From: JAZDCZ01 sp046757925
GTDB taxonomy: Bacteria; Gemmatimonadota; Gemmatimonadetes; Gemmatimonadales; GWC2-71-9
DNA: 64,000 nucleotides
Assembly (NCBI GenBank): GCA_046757925.1
Contig: JBHHZE010000007.1
Coordinates: forward strand, 26,348 to 90,347
Reading direction: 5' to 3'
The notes under the pieces are model-generated. The model was not told the origin of the DNA. It ran no database searches and saw only the letters and a list, made by a program, of their open reading frames with translations. A program made the position numbers and the translations under genes. Positions 51,852-60,012 of the stretch are shown piece after piece (positions within the stretch are counted from its first letter, which is position 1; each line of letters starts with the position of its first letter).

Positions 51852-52277
51852 ATGAAGTACGTAGCCTGGGCGGTCATGGCGCTCGGGCTCCTGTTTGCCG
51901 TACCAAGTACCGCTCAGGCCCAGCAGGAGCGGCCTGCGAAATGGGTGCGGTTGCTGCCAAACTACCCCAATCCGTTCAATCCCGGGACAACGATCCCATT
52001 CGAGTTAGATCGGGACGCGTTCGAAACGGGGCATCGGCCCGAGGTTAGCCTCAGGGTCTACAACGTCCTGGCACAGCTAGTCGCGGTCCCGGTGTTGGAG
52101 GACTCAGGCGAACCACTCGACGGGCTCAAGCTCGAGTGGAATGGCACGGGGCGTTATACCGCTCACTGGGATGGCAGGGTCATGGACACAGCCCAAAGGG
52201 CGGCATCAGGAGTCTACGTCTACCAGCTTACTGTAGATGGAGTGAAGCTGACCAGACGCATGACCATCAGCAACTAG
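51852..52277 (+). CDS. Secreted protein with PNPFNP sorting-type motif
   Basis: 141 aa with a clear signal peptide (hydrophobic 3-20, cleavage near AQA). After it comes LPNYPNPFNPGTTIPFEL, the start of the C-terminal sorting/FlgD-Ig-like domain seen at the end of many secreted proteins in FCB-group bacteria. HWDGRVMDTAQRAASGVYVYQLTVDG and the terminal RRMTISN complete that beta-sandwich. Here the domain is nearly the whole protein, with no cargo in front, which is unusual. Function unknown; it may cap a secretion or surface structure. Confidence 0.75.
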   Translation: MKYVAWAVMALGLLFAVPSTAQAQQERPAKWVRLLPNYPNPFNPGTTIPFELDRDAFETGHRPEVSLRVYNVLAQLVAVPVLEDSGEPLDGLKLEWNGTGRYTAHWDGRVMDTAQRAASGVYVYQLTVDGVKLTRRMTISN

Positions 52278-52523
52278 CACGTCTGGGAGGGCATGCCAGA
52301 ATAGTGCACGGAGAGGCGCGTCTACTCATCCGAGTGGGCGCGTCTGCTATTTTGGCGTATATTGTGCTCTTATGGCAGTTTTCGGGGGTACGAAACTGGC
52401 TATTAAGCTGCTGGTAAGGTCACCGGGACCGGCTGGACAAAACCTGGCGCATGTAGCCATCGGTCGGGATCGCCGGTGCATGTTTCAACAGCAACCAGAG
52501 GCTGATAGCCATTAACGAGAACC
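52278..52523 (+). other. Intergenic region before clpB
   Basis: About 245 nt without a gene. It has two GGCGCGTCT copies 22 nt apart (52316 and 52338) and a small hairpin between them, perhaps the end of the upstream transcript, then an AT-richer part with TATTAA at 52401-52406 as a weak -10 candidate. I see no CIRCE repeat and no clear heat-shock sigma promoter, which a clpB gene might have had. Confidence 0.4.
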
Positions 52524-55169
52524 ATGATTAGACCCGATCGTTTGACAATCAAGGCCGGCGAGGCGCTCGCAGCAGCGCAGTCCGTGGCTCGAGAGCGTGG
52601 CAATCCCGTCGTCAACGATGCCCATCTCTTTCTTGCGTTGATGGATCAGGAGGAAGGTGTCGTCGTGCCGGTGCTCCAAAAGTCGGGGCTCAACGTCACC
52701 GAACTCAGGCGCGACACCGAGCGAGAGATCGTGCGGTTGCCGACGCAGGAGGGTGACGGCGCACAACCGGCAATGGCGCGGGAGCTGAGCCACACACTCG
52801 ATAGGGCCGACAGTGCAGCACAGCAGCTCGGCGATACCTACGTGTCCACCGAACATTTGTTGGTTGGGCTCGTGGACACGAAGGGCACCACCGCCCGCGA
52901 GCTCCTGAGTGCGCGCGGTATCGACACCGCACAGTTGCTCCAAGCGTTAGAACAGGTACGTGGGAGCCACCGCGTGACCGACCAGGAGCCCGAATCCAAG
53001 TACCGCGCCCTCGAGCGTTTCACCAAGGATCTGACAGACCTCGCCAGGCAGGGGAAACTCGATCCGGTCATCGGACGCGACGATGAGATCAGGCGCGTAG
53101 TTCAGGTCCTTTCACGCCGGACCAAGAACAATCCGGTGTTGATCGGTGATCCGGGTGTTGGCAAGACCGCGATCGTGGAGGGCCTGGCTCAGCGTATCGT
53201 AAACGGTGACGTTCCCGAATCGTTGCGTGACAAGCACATCATCGTGCTCGACATCGGTCAACTACTGGCCGGCGCCAAATACCGCGGTGAGTTCGAGGAG
53301 CGGTTGAAGTCGGTACTCAAGGAGATAACGAGCCAGGAGGGACGGTTCGTCGTCTTCATCGATGAACTGCACACCATAGTGGGCGCCGGTGCCGCCGAAG
53401 GTGCGGTGGACGCATCCAACATGTTGAAACCGGCACTGGCCCGAGGAGAACTGCGCGTGGTCGGTGCCACCACGCTCGACGAATACCGCAAGCATGTCGA
53501 GAAGGACAAAGCCCTCGAACGCCGGTTCCAACCGGTGTACGTGGGCGAGCCGTCGGTGGAAGATACGATCGCGATATTGCGCGGGCTCAAGGAACGCTAC
53601 GAGGTGCACCACGGCGTGCGCATAACCGATAACGCGATCATTTCTGCCGCGACACTGTCGGACAGGTATTTGGGAGATCGCAAGTTGCCCGACAAGGCGA
53701 TCGACTTGATCGATGAAGCGGCGAGCCGGCTGCGTATAGCGATCGACAGCCTGCCACAGGAGATCGACGATGTCGAGCGCCGGATGGTGCAATTGCGCAT
53801 CGAAGAGCAGGCGCTCGCGCGCGAGAAGGATCGCGCGGGCAAGGAACGACTGGAGGCTGTGAAGAGGGAGCTTGCCGAGTTGGCCGAACAGTCGCAGAGC
53901 ATGAAGGCGCAGTGGCAGGCAGAGAAGGATGCCATCTCGCGGTTGCGGGAGAAGAAGGCGCATCTAGAGGAACTCCGCACGGAGGCCGATCAGGTCACCC
54001 GCAGCGGTGATCTTCAGAAGGCGGCGGAGATCAGGTACAGCAAGGTCCCCGAGTTGGAGCGTGAAATATCGCAAGAGAAGCAACGGCTGGACGAGATCCA
54101 GTCGGTGGTCAGATACCTCAAGGAGGATGTCGACGCGGAGGACATAGCCGAGATCGTCTCCAAGTGGACCGGTATACCGGTGAGCAAGATGCTCGAGTCC
54201 GAACGTGAACGTCTCACCAAGCTCGAGACCGAGTTGAGTCACAGAGTGATCGGTCAAGAAGAGGCGGTGTCCGCGGTTGCGAACGCGGTGCGGCGCTCGC
54301 GTGCCGGATTGCAGGATCCCAACCGGCCGATCGGCAGTTTCATCTTTCTCGGCCCAACTGGCGTGGGAAAGACCGAAACCGCGCGTGCGCTTGCCGAGTT
54401 TCTATTCGACGACGAGCGTGCGATGGTGCGGCTCGACATGTCCGAGTACATGGAGAAACACGCTGTAGCGCGGATGATCGGCGCGCCGCCGGGTTACGTC
54501 GGTTACGAGGAAGGCGGACAGCTGACGGAGGCGGTCAGGCGCCGCCCCTATTCCGTGATCCTATTCGACGAGATAGAGAAGGCGCACTCCGATGTGTTCA
54601 ACGTGTTGTTGCAGATCTTGGATGACGGGCGTCTGACCGACAGCCAGGGACACAAGGTGGACTTCCGCAATACCGTCATAATCATGACATCGAACCTTGG
54701 GAGCCAGTGGATACTCGAGTTGGGAGACGACCGAGACGACGGCGTAGCGGAGGTGGAGCGCCGCGTGCTGGATGCGTTGCGCCAGACCTTCAAGCCCGAG
54801 TTCTTGAACCGTGTGGACGACGTGATCGTGTTCCACCAACTCGCCAGAGATGATCTCTCGCAGATCGTCGATCTTCAGTTGTTACGGCTCCGGGAACTCC
54901 TCGCAGGGCGTGGCCTGGAGATAGACGTAACACCCGAGGCGCGAGAGCTCCTGGTGAGTGAAGGGTACGATCCTGTCTACGGCGCGAGGCCGCTCAAACG
55001 TGCCATCCAGAAGTTTATTCAAAATCCATTGGCGCTCGCGGTTTTGGAGGGCGATTTCGGCGAGGGCGATGTAGTCAGGGTCATGCGGTCTACGGACGGC
55101 AATACCCTGGAATTCGCCCGCGTTCCCCGAGAGGAGAGCAAACCTGCACATGCAACCACTGGAACCTAA
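52524..55169 (+). CDS. clpB: Protein disaggregase ClpB
   Basis: AAA+ chaperone of 881 aa that, with DnaK, rescues aggregated proteins. The N-terminal Clp repeats (1-145) are followed by the first nucleotide domain (Walker A GDPGVGKT at 208-215, FIDELHTIVGAG), a long coiled-coil middle domain (about 400-540 with ERRMVQLRIEEQALARE), and the second nucleotide domain (Walker A GPTGVGKT at 610-617, ILFDEIEKAH). The M domain and length distinguish it from ClpA/ClpC. The tadA start lies 20 nt before its stop. Confidence 0.97.
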   Translation: MIRPDRLTIKAGEALAAAQSVARERGNPVVNDAHLFLALMDQEEGVVVPVLQKSGLNVTELRRDTEREIVRLPTQEGDGAQPAMARELSHTLDRADSAAQQLGDTYVSTEHLLVGLVDTKGTTARELLSARGIDTAQLLQALEQVRGSHRVTDQEPESKYRALERFTKDLTDLARQGKLDPVIGRDDEIRRVVQVLSRRTKNNPVLIGDPGVGKTAIVEGLAQRIVNGDVPESLRDKHIIVLDIGQLLAGAKYRGEFEERLKSVLKEITSQEGRFVVFIDELHTIVGAGAAEGAVDASNMLKPALARGELRVVGATTLDEYRKHVEKDKALERRFQPVYVGEPSVEDTIAILRGLKERYEVHHGVRITDNAIISAATLSDRYLGDRKLPDKAIDLIDEAASRLRIAIDSLPQEIDDVERRMVQLRIEEQALAREKDRAGKERLEAVKRELAELAEQSQSMKAQWQAEKDAISRLREKKAHLEELRTEADQVTRSGDLQKAAEIRYSKVPELEREISQEKQRLDEIQSVVRYLKEDVDAEDIAEIVSKWTGIPVSKMLESERERLTKLETELSHRVIGQEEAVSAVANAVRRSRAGLQDPNRPIGSFIFLGPTGVGKTETARALAEFLFDDERAMVRLDMSEYMEKHAVARMIGAPPGYVGYEEGGQLTEAVRRRPYSVILFDEIEKAHSDVFNVLLQILDDGRLTDSQGHKVDFRNTVIIMTSNLGSQWILELGDDRDDGVAEVERRVLDALRQTFKPEFLNRVDDVIVFHQLARDDLSQIVDLQLLRLRELLAGRGLEIDVTPEARELLVSEGYDPVYGARPLKRAIQKFIQNPLALAVLEGDFGEGDVVRVMRSTDGNTLEFARVPREESKPAHATTGT

Positions 55170-55632
55170 AGCTCCGCCGCTAAATGCGGCCGACCGACTC
55201 GGCATGGATACCGCGCTCGACGAAGCGGAGTACGCCGCCAACGTGGGCGAGGTTCCAGTGGGGGCTGCCATCGTGTTCGAGGGCAAGATCGTGGCGAGCG
55301 CTCACAACGAAACGGTATCGCAACACGACTTGACGCGCCACGCGGAGGTGATTGCGATACAGCAGGCGCTGGACGCTCTGACGGTCGATCGACTGGAGGG
55401 TGCGACGCTGTGCGTAACACTGGAACCGTGCGCACAGTGTGCGGGTGCAATCATTCTAGCTCGGGTGAGTCGTGTGTTGTTTGGTGCATACGATCCCAAG
55501 GCGGGCATGGCCGGCAGCATCGAAGATCTGTTAAGACATCCCAAACTCAATCACAGTCCGGAAGTTCGGGGCGGCGTGATGGAGCAGCGATGTGGAGAGC
55601 TGTTGAGCGCATTCTTCGAGGACAAGAGATAG
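55150..55632 (+). CDS. tadA: tRNA adenosine(34) deaminase TadA
   Basis: 160 aa. HAEVIAI and EPCAQCAGAI provide the His, Glu and two Cys of the zinc site; GEVPVGAAIV and NSPEVRGG-like SPEVRGGVMEQRC are TadA features. It makes inosine at wobble position of tRNA-Arg(ACG). Starting ATG 55150 is inside clpB; a shorter start at ATG 55204 is possible because the first 18 residues are poorly conserved in the family. Confidence 0.9.
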   Translation: MQPLEPKAPPLNAADRLGMDTALDEAEYAANVGEVPVGAAIVFEGKIVASAHNETVSQHDLTRHAEVIAIQQALDALTVDRLEGATLCVTLEPCAQCAGAIILARVSRVLFGAYDPKAGMAGSIEDLLRHPKLNHSPEVRGGVMEQRCGELLSAFFEDKR

Positions 55633-55680
55633 CATAGCGCGGGAACTATTCGGTCGTGCTTTGCCTTCCTAAGGTCGAAG

Positions 55681-55739
55681 CGGTCGCACTATAGGCGACC
55701 GCGGTGTAACCGACGCGCCGGGTCTGTTCGACCGGCGCG
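55681..55739 (+). terminator. Paired hairpins, candidate terminator region
   Basis: CGGTCGC (55681-55687) pairs with GCGACCG (55695-55701), and CGCGCCGGGTC (55714-55724) pairs with GACCGGCGCG (55730-55739) with one bulged G. The second is followed by only ATTTC, so an intrinsic terminator is weak; they may instead shape the leader of the next gene. They separate tadA from the secreted-protein gene. Confidence 0.4.
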
Positions 55740-55767
55740 ATTTCAATGACCCTTAAGGAGGGCACAC

Positions 55768-56712
55768 ATGCAGAGGATTCATTCGCGTCGCTGGTTGGCA
55801 CACTTGGCCGCGATGCTTGCCTTTACATTAGTTCTATCGGTACCGGCCGCAGCACAGCACGGCATGAAACCGCCCCCGCCGCCGGCCCAGGGATATCTCG
55901 AGGCGCACGCTCACGTGCAGAAGCCGCTTGGCCTGCTTGGCGGTCCCATCACGATCGACATCACTCAGTCTAGTGGCGGCGTTTTCGTGGCGCTACCCGA
56001 CGCGCGGAAGCTCGATCCCGACGTTTTCGGAACGCCCAAGATGCCGCGTGCCGCGGGCGGTACGCCCGGCATCAACGGTGTGCCACCAATGGTCCGCGGT
56101 GTCGAGGGTGGGAAGTACACCAAGATGAAGGCCATGTCACCCTTCGGTGACAAGAACATCGTGATGGGCGGTGGGAAACTGAAACTCCACATGGTCGATG
56201 CCACGGCAACGGACGCCGCGAAGAGTGATGACCGGGTCCAGATGGAGGCGAGTTGGAAGGACAAGGCCGGCAATACCTACACCGTCAAGTGCTGCAAGAT
56301 GCTTGCAACGCACGGCGTAGAGTTCCCGACCTTTGGTGGCGTGGTCACTAACCACATTTTGCACGGGTTCACTCGGCTGGGAACGGCGTTGATGCCCACG
56401 GAATTCACGTACGCAGGTTTCTGGGGTATGGGTGCGGTCATCAAGAACGGTAAAGTCTTGGAGCAGCCGCGCTTGATTCACGGCATGTTGACCGAGTACG
56501 TCCGCGGAGAGGGCTACAAGCTCGACTCCGATTCGGAGGTCACGCCCACTCGTCAGCAGTTCCATCTCATGGTGGCGCCATTCAAGCCCAACATGCAGGA
56601 AGGACATTTCGACAAGAGTCCGGTCAAGACCGGATTCAAGCTGCCCAACGGAATGGAGTTACCGTTCTGGCACGTGATGTTCGAGAACCTCGACGTCAAG
56701 GCAGGACGTTGA
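55768..56712 (+). CDS. Secreted protein of unknown function, His/Met-rich
   Basis: 314 aa with a signal peptide ending near AAAQ (about 30) and an exceptionally strong AAGGAGGGCACAC ribosome site. The mature protein starts with HGMKPPPPP and has HAHV, KCCKM, HILHG, FWGMG and FWHVMFEN; these could serve as metal ligands, but no family motif is recognised. The repeated glycine/proline blocks suggest a beta fold with loops. It overlaps the cupredoxin gene by one base, so the two products probably work together outside the membrane. Confidence 0.7.
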   Translation: MQRIHSRRWLAHLAAMLAFTLVLSVPAAAQHGMKPPPPPAQGYLEAHAHVQKPLGLLGGPITIDITQSSGGVFVALPDARKLDPDVFGTPKMPRAAGGTPGINGVPPMVRGVEGGKYTKMKAMSPFGDKNIVMGGGKLKLHMVDATATDAAKSDDRVQMEASWKDKAGNTYTVKCCKMLATHGVEFPTFGGVVTNHILHGFTRLGTALMPTEFTYAGFWGMGAVIKNGKVLEQPRLIHGMLTEYVRGEGYKLDSDSEVTPTRQQFHLMVAPFKPNMQEGHFDKSPVKTGFKLPNGMELPFWHVMFENLDVKAGR

Positions 56713-57137
56713 TGCGCGGTTTGAGAACCCTGTCGCTCCGGGTTGGCATCGTGGGGACCATGATGTTGGCGCCGGTTGTCATGGCTGCAAACGCATGTGA
56801 AGCATCGCAAGCGAGTGGCGGTGGCGAACCCGCCATAACCATAACCATGACGGACCAACTGATGTTCGAGCCGAAACGGGATACGATCACGGTCGGGCAG
56901 ACAGTCGAGTGGTGGAACGGGTCGCTGCTGGTTCACACGGTGACGGCCGATCCCGCCAAGGCCACGCTCTCCGAGAGCGTGCTATTGCCCGACGGGGCGG
57001 CTGCGTTCGATTCTGGCAACTTGGAACCCGACAGCACATTTACACACGCGTTCACGGTGCCCGGTACCTACCGGTACTTCTGTATTCCTCACGAGGGCGC
57101 GTCCATGACAGGCGAGATCGTAGTGCTGTCCAACTAG
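56712..57137 (+). CDS. Plastocyanin-like cupredoxin
   Basis: 141 aa from ATG 56712. A signal region (about 1-28) ends at an ANAC that might be lipidated. After it, the cupredoxin fold has MFEPKRDTITVGQTVEWWNGSLLVHTVTAD and TYRYFCIPHEGASMTGEIVV, giving the type-1 copper set: His of VHTVT, then C-x2-H-x4-M. The likely function is periplasmic electron transfer or copper binding, with the upstream unknown protein as partner candidate. Confidence 0.9.
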   Translation: MRGLRTLSLRVGIVGTMMLAPVVMAANACEASQASGGGEPAITITMTDQLMFEPKRDTITVGQTVEWWNGSLLVHTVTADPAKATLSESVLLPDGAAAFDSGNLEPDSTFTHAFTVPGTYRYFCIPHEGASMTGEIVVLSN

Positions 57138-57162
57138 CGGCAGGCAAGAGAGGAAGCTAGCG

Positions 57163-57206
57163 GCCGACGTCGGCTGGCGGTTTACCGGACCGCCGCCGGC
57201 GCCGGC
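57163..57206. repeat. Two perfect 12-bp palindromes between convergent genes
   Basis: GCCGACGTCGGC (57163-57174) and GCCGGCGCCGGC (57195-57206) lie between the cupredoxin gene (plus) and the antitoxin gene (minus). Being palindromic, each would fold in both transcripts and could act as a two-way terminator, but no T-run of standard length follows. Confidence 0.4.
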
Positions 57207-57248
57207 TTTGGTGCGTGGCGGGTCGTGCCGGCACAACCTCATGCTCAC

Positions 57249-57923
57249 CTACTGATCGTCTGAACCCGATCTCAAGAACTGCACAAATCTGTCCAGTGCC
57301 CGCCCTTCATCACGGCTAATCTTGGTTGCGGAATCTGACCCTGCAGCGAACTCAGTGGCGCGTTCTCTGACCATCTTTGGCACCGTCGCGGTTATCCCTG
57401 CCAGTTCCGCCAGGTGGTTCTCCGGAATCTGGTAAAACGTGCTGAGCCTCTGAAGCACGGACGAGTGGGGGCGGTGGCTAGGGTCCCGTTCCAATGACGT
57501 AACCTCGCTCGCCGGCAGGTCGAGCTTGGCAGCTAGCTCGTCCACCGTCAGGCGCTTCTTGCGACGAAGGTCGCGAAGCAACTGCTGGAAGGCAAAGTGA
57601 ACGGTCTCCGCATCGGAGTAGGCGGCCCTCATATCAACAGTTATCCGTCGATCAAAAGCGTGCGCGATTCGTTCCAGCATGGTGAGCGAATGTCCCCGGT
57701 ACTCGGTGTTCTCCAGCCTACTGATGACGGACTGTGTTGTACCCACCATGTCAGCCAGGTCCTTTTGGCTGAGATCGGCTGCAGTGCGGTAGTCGTAGAT
57801 CATCTGAGCAACTCGCACATTGAGTCGCTCCTTCTCCAGGAGTGCGCGTTTGCGTGCGTCATCTCCAATGATGCGATGGCGGAGGATCTCAACTGCATTC
57901 GTAGTCCCGCGTTTCATGCTCAT
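57249..57923 (-). CDS. HTH-type antitoxin with two XRE domains
   Basis: 224 aa. First helix-turn-helix at about 36-92 (LSQKDLADMVGTTQSVISRLEN), second at about 112-170 (LTVDELAAKLDLPASEVTSLERDP). The C-terminal 55 residues are charged. It lies directly downstream of a HigB/RelE-fold toxin gene and overlaps it by 4 nt, so it is most likely the antitoxin and autoregulator of that pair. Two DNA-binding domains are more than the single domain of typical HigA. Confidence 0.85.
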   Translation of the reverse strand: MSMKRGTTNAVEILRHRIIGDDARKRALLEKERLNVRVAQMIYDYRTAADLSQKDLADMVGTTQSVISRLENTEYRGHSLTMLERIAHAFDRRITVDMRAAYSDAETVHFAFQQLLRDLRRKKRLTVDELAAKLDLPASEVTSLERDPSHRPHSSVLQRLSTFYQIPENHLAELAGITATVPKMVRERATEFAAGSDSATKISRDEGRALDRFVQFLRSGSDDQ

Positions 57924-58291
57924 CCTGAGGGTTCCCGGTACGTATGCCTTTCGGGGCAGTCATAGAATCGTTTCCTACGGCTAGCTGCCACTGCTATTTG
58001 TGTCGGCGAAACGATCCTTTCCTTTGTGAGACCGTGGGCCAGGACGACAGTCCGGCCATAGAAGAAGTAGAGCAGTCGGTACTGAACCCTTTGGTGTCTC
58101 GTCCGAAGCTCGTGGATGCCGTCTCGGAGGATGTCCGCATGGGGTCGTCGAAGCTCGAATCCTTTCTCGGCCAACAATTCAATGCGAGCCAGCAACTTGC
58201 ACTGGACTTTCGTTGAGAGAGCACGGAGCCAGTCGATCACGGGAACAGCGCCGTCACTCTCCATGAAGAAGACGACCTCCACGTGAGACAT
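57920..58291 (-). CDS. HigB-like toxin (RelE/Gp49 superfamily)
   Basis: 123 aa from ATG 58291. VIDWLRALSTKVQCKLLARIELLAEKG, then DGIHELRTRHQRVQYRLLYFFYGRTVVLAHGLTKE, match the phage-derived Gp49/HigB toxin fold with conserved ELR and YRLLYFF...VVLAHG. Such toxins usually cleave ribosome-bound mRNA. The toxin precedes the antitoxin, the higBA order. The ATG at 58291 is about 13 nt from the predicted transcript start. Confidence 0.85.
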   Translation of the reverse strand: MSHVEVVFFMESDGAVPVIDWLRALSTKVQCKLLARIELLAEKGFELRRPHADILRDGIHELRTRHQRVQYRLLYFFYGRTVVLAHGLTKERIVSPTQIAVAASRRKRFYDCPERHTYREPSG

Positions 58292-58305
58292 GTCAGATCC
58301 GTGAT

Positions 58306-58356
58306 ATCGCAAAATAGCGATGCACAAGCAATCCTGTCAATAGCAAAATTGCGATT
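58306..58356 (-). promoter_or_regulatory. Promoter and two operators of the toxin-antitoxin pair
   Basis: Read on the minus strand, TTGACA (58340-58335) is followed by CTATTT (17 bp) or TATTTT (18 bp) at about 58317-58311. The palindrome ATCGC-N6-GCGAT at 58306-58321 covers the -10 region, and a related imperfect copy, AATAGC-N6-GCGATT, at 58339-58356 lies beside the -35 box. Such placing suits autorepression by the HTH antitoxin. Confidence 0.6.
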
Positions 58357-58489
58357 CCTGTGGCGGTCGCCCGGACTGGGGTTATCATATCCCCAACTAT
58401 TCACTGGACCGTTCTCGACGACACGACCGCATTTACGCAGGCCGTACCGTTTCTTTACCTTTGGAGTCTCACGAATCCTTGGAGCCGGC

Positions 58490-60010
58490 ATGTCACTCAA
58501 GTCTGCGTTCGCAATCCCACTATTGGCCTCAGCAGTCCTGGCCCCGGCCACCCTATCCGCTCAGGTTGCCCAAGAGCGTGTGGACATGGCCGTGGTACGG
58601 CGCATCCGCGCCGAGGGCCTGGAGCATTCTCAGATACCGCAGCTAGCTCATCACCTGACCGACGTGATTGGCCCTCGCCTCACCGGGTCGCCCGCGATGC
58701 GGCGCGCCAATGATTGGACGGCCCAGAAGTTCCGCGAGTGGGGACTCCAAAACGTGACCGTAGAGCCGTGGGGTGAGTTCGGACGCGGTTGGGAGCGCGT
58801 ATCCTACAGCGGGCAGATACTGACGCCGTTCCGGCAGCCGCTCGCGGCCCAGCCGATGGCGTGGACCGGCAGCACCAAGGGCACGGTTACCGCGAACGTC
58901 GTGATCGTGCACGTCGATAGCGCGGCCGACCTGGAGCAGTACCCCGGCAAGCTCGAGAACGCGATAGTCGTGACGCAGGCTCCGCGCGCTTGGGAACCCG
59001 AATACGAGCAGCGCGACAGGCGCTTCGCGCCCGGCGATCTCCTGAAGCCGTCCGACAGGGCCCGGAACAGGCGGCGCTTTACGCCGGAACAGCTGGCGGC
59101 GTTCAGGGCCAGACGGCGGTTGCGCGGCGTGATGGCCGAGTTCTTCCGCAAGGAGGGAGTTGTGGCGATCATCAACCCCTCCTCGCGGCAGTACGGCATT
59201 CTCTCGAGCAGAAACGGCGATGCCAGTGGTCGCGATCCCAAGAACCCCGAGCCGCTGCCGCAGCTCGTGGTGGCGCCCGAGCAGTACGGCGAGATCTATC
59301 GCAACGTTGAGGGCGGCACTCCCGTCAAGATCGAACTCAACGTCGAGAACCAGTTTTACGATGACGATCTAAACGCGTACAACTCGCTGGGTGAAATTCC
59401 GGGAAGTGACAAGGCGGATGAGTACATAATGGTCGGCGCGCATCTGGATTCGTGGCACATGGGTACCGGCGCGACCGACAACGGCGCGGGCTCGATAGTG
59501 ATGATGGAGGCGATGCGCATTCTGAAAGCGTTGGACCTCGAACCGCGCCGCACGATTCGCATTGCGCTGTGGAGTGGAGAAGAGCAGGGGCTCTTGGGTT
59601 CGCGTGCCTGGCTCGAGAAGCATCCCGAAATGCACGACAAGATCTCGGCGTACCTGAACGTCGACAACGGCACGGGGCGGATCCGCGGCATTTGGGATCA
59701 GTCGAACGAGTTGGCGATCCCCGTGTTCGAGCAGCTGCTGTGGCCGTTCCGGGATCTGGGCGTAGTGGCAGTGCGCCACGGCAACACCGGCGGCACCGAT
59801 CACCTGTCGTTCAACTCGGCGGGCATCCCGGGCTTCAACTTCATTCAGGACCCCATCGAGTACGGCACCAGAACGCACCACACTTACCTGGACACCTACG
59901 ATCATCTGGTGTTGGACGATCTCAAACAGGCCGCGGTGATCGTCGCTGCAACCGCGTACAACTTGGCGATGAGGGAGGAGATGGTGCCGCGTATGCAAGC
60001 GACACCCTAG
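58490..60010 (+). CDS. Secreted M28-family metallopeptidase
   Basis: 506 aa from ATG 58490 (after TTGGAG). A signal peptide ends near LSAQ (about 25). The zinc-peptidase domain has H318 and D320 in VGAHLDSW, D330 in ATDNGAG, E364/E365 in SGEEQGLLGSRAW and a later His in THHTYLDTYDHL. Overall it resembles carboxypeptidase Q-like M28 enzymes, acting outside the cytoplasm. Its gene is followed 2 nt later by the metzincin lipoprotein gene. Confidence 0.88.
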   Translation: MSLKSAFAIPLLASAVLAPATLSAQVAQERVDMAVVRRIRAEGLEHSQIPQLAHHLTDVIGPRLTGSPAMRRANDWTAQKFREWGLQNVTVEPWGEFGRGWERVSYSGQILTPFRQPLAAQPMAWTGSTKGTVTANVVIVHVDSAADLEQYPGKLENAIVVTQAPRAWEPEYEQRDRRFAPGDLLKPSDRARNRRRFTPEQLAAFRARRRLRGVMAEFFRKEGVVAIINPSSRQYGILSSRNGDASGRDPKNPEPLPQLVVAPEQYGEIYRNVEGGTPVKIELNVENQFYDDDLNAYNSLGEIPGSDKADEYIMVGAHLDSWHMGTGATDNGAGSIVMMEAMRILKALDLEPRRTIRIALWSGEEQGLLGSRAWLEKHPEMHDKISAYLNVDNGTGRIRGIWDQSNELAIPVFEQLLWPFRDLGVVAVRHGNTGGTDHLSFNSAGIPGFNFIQDPIEYGTRTHHTYLDTYDHLVLDDLKQAAVIVAATAYNLAMREEMVPRMQATP

Positions 60011-60012
60011 AT

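Noticed and set aside
49851..55169. UGA-interrupted selenoprotein near selB
   Set aside because: The neighbouring reading frames are complete and show no homologous continuation across a TGA.
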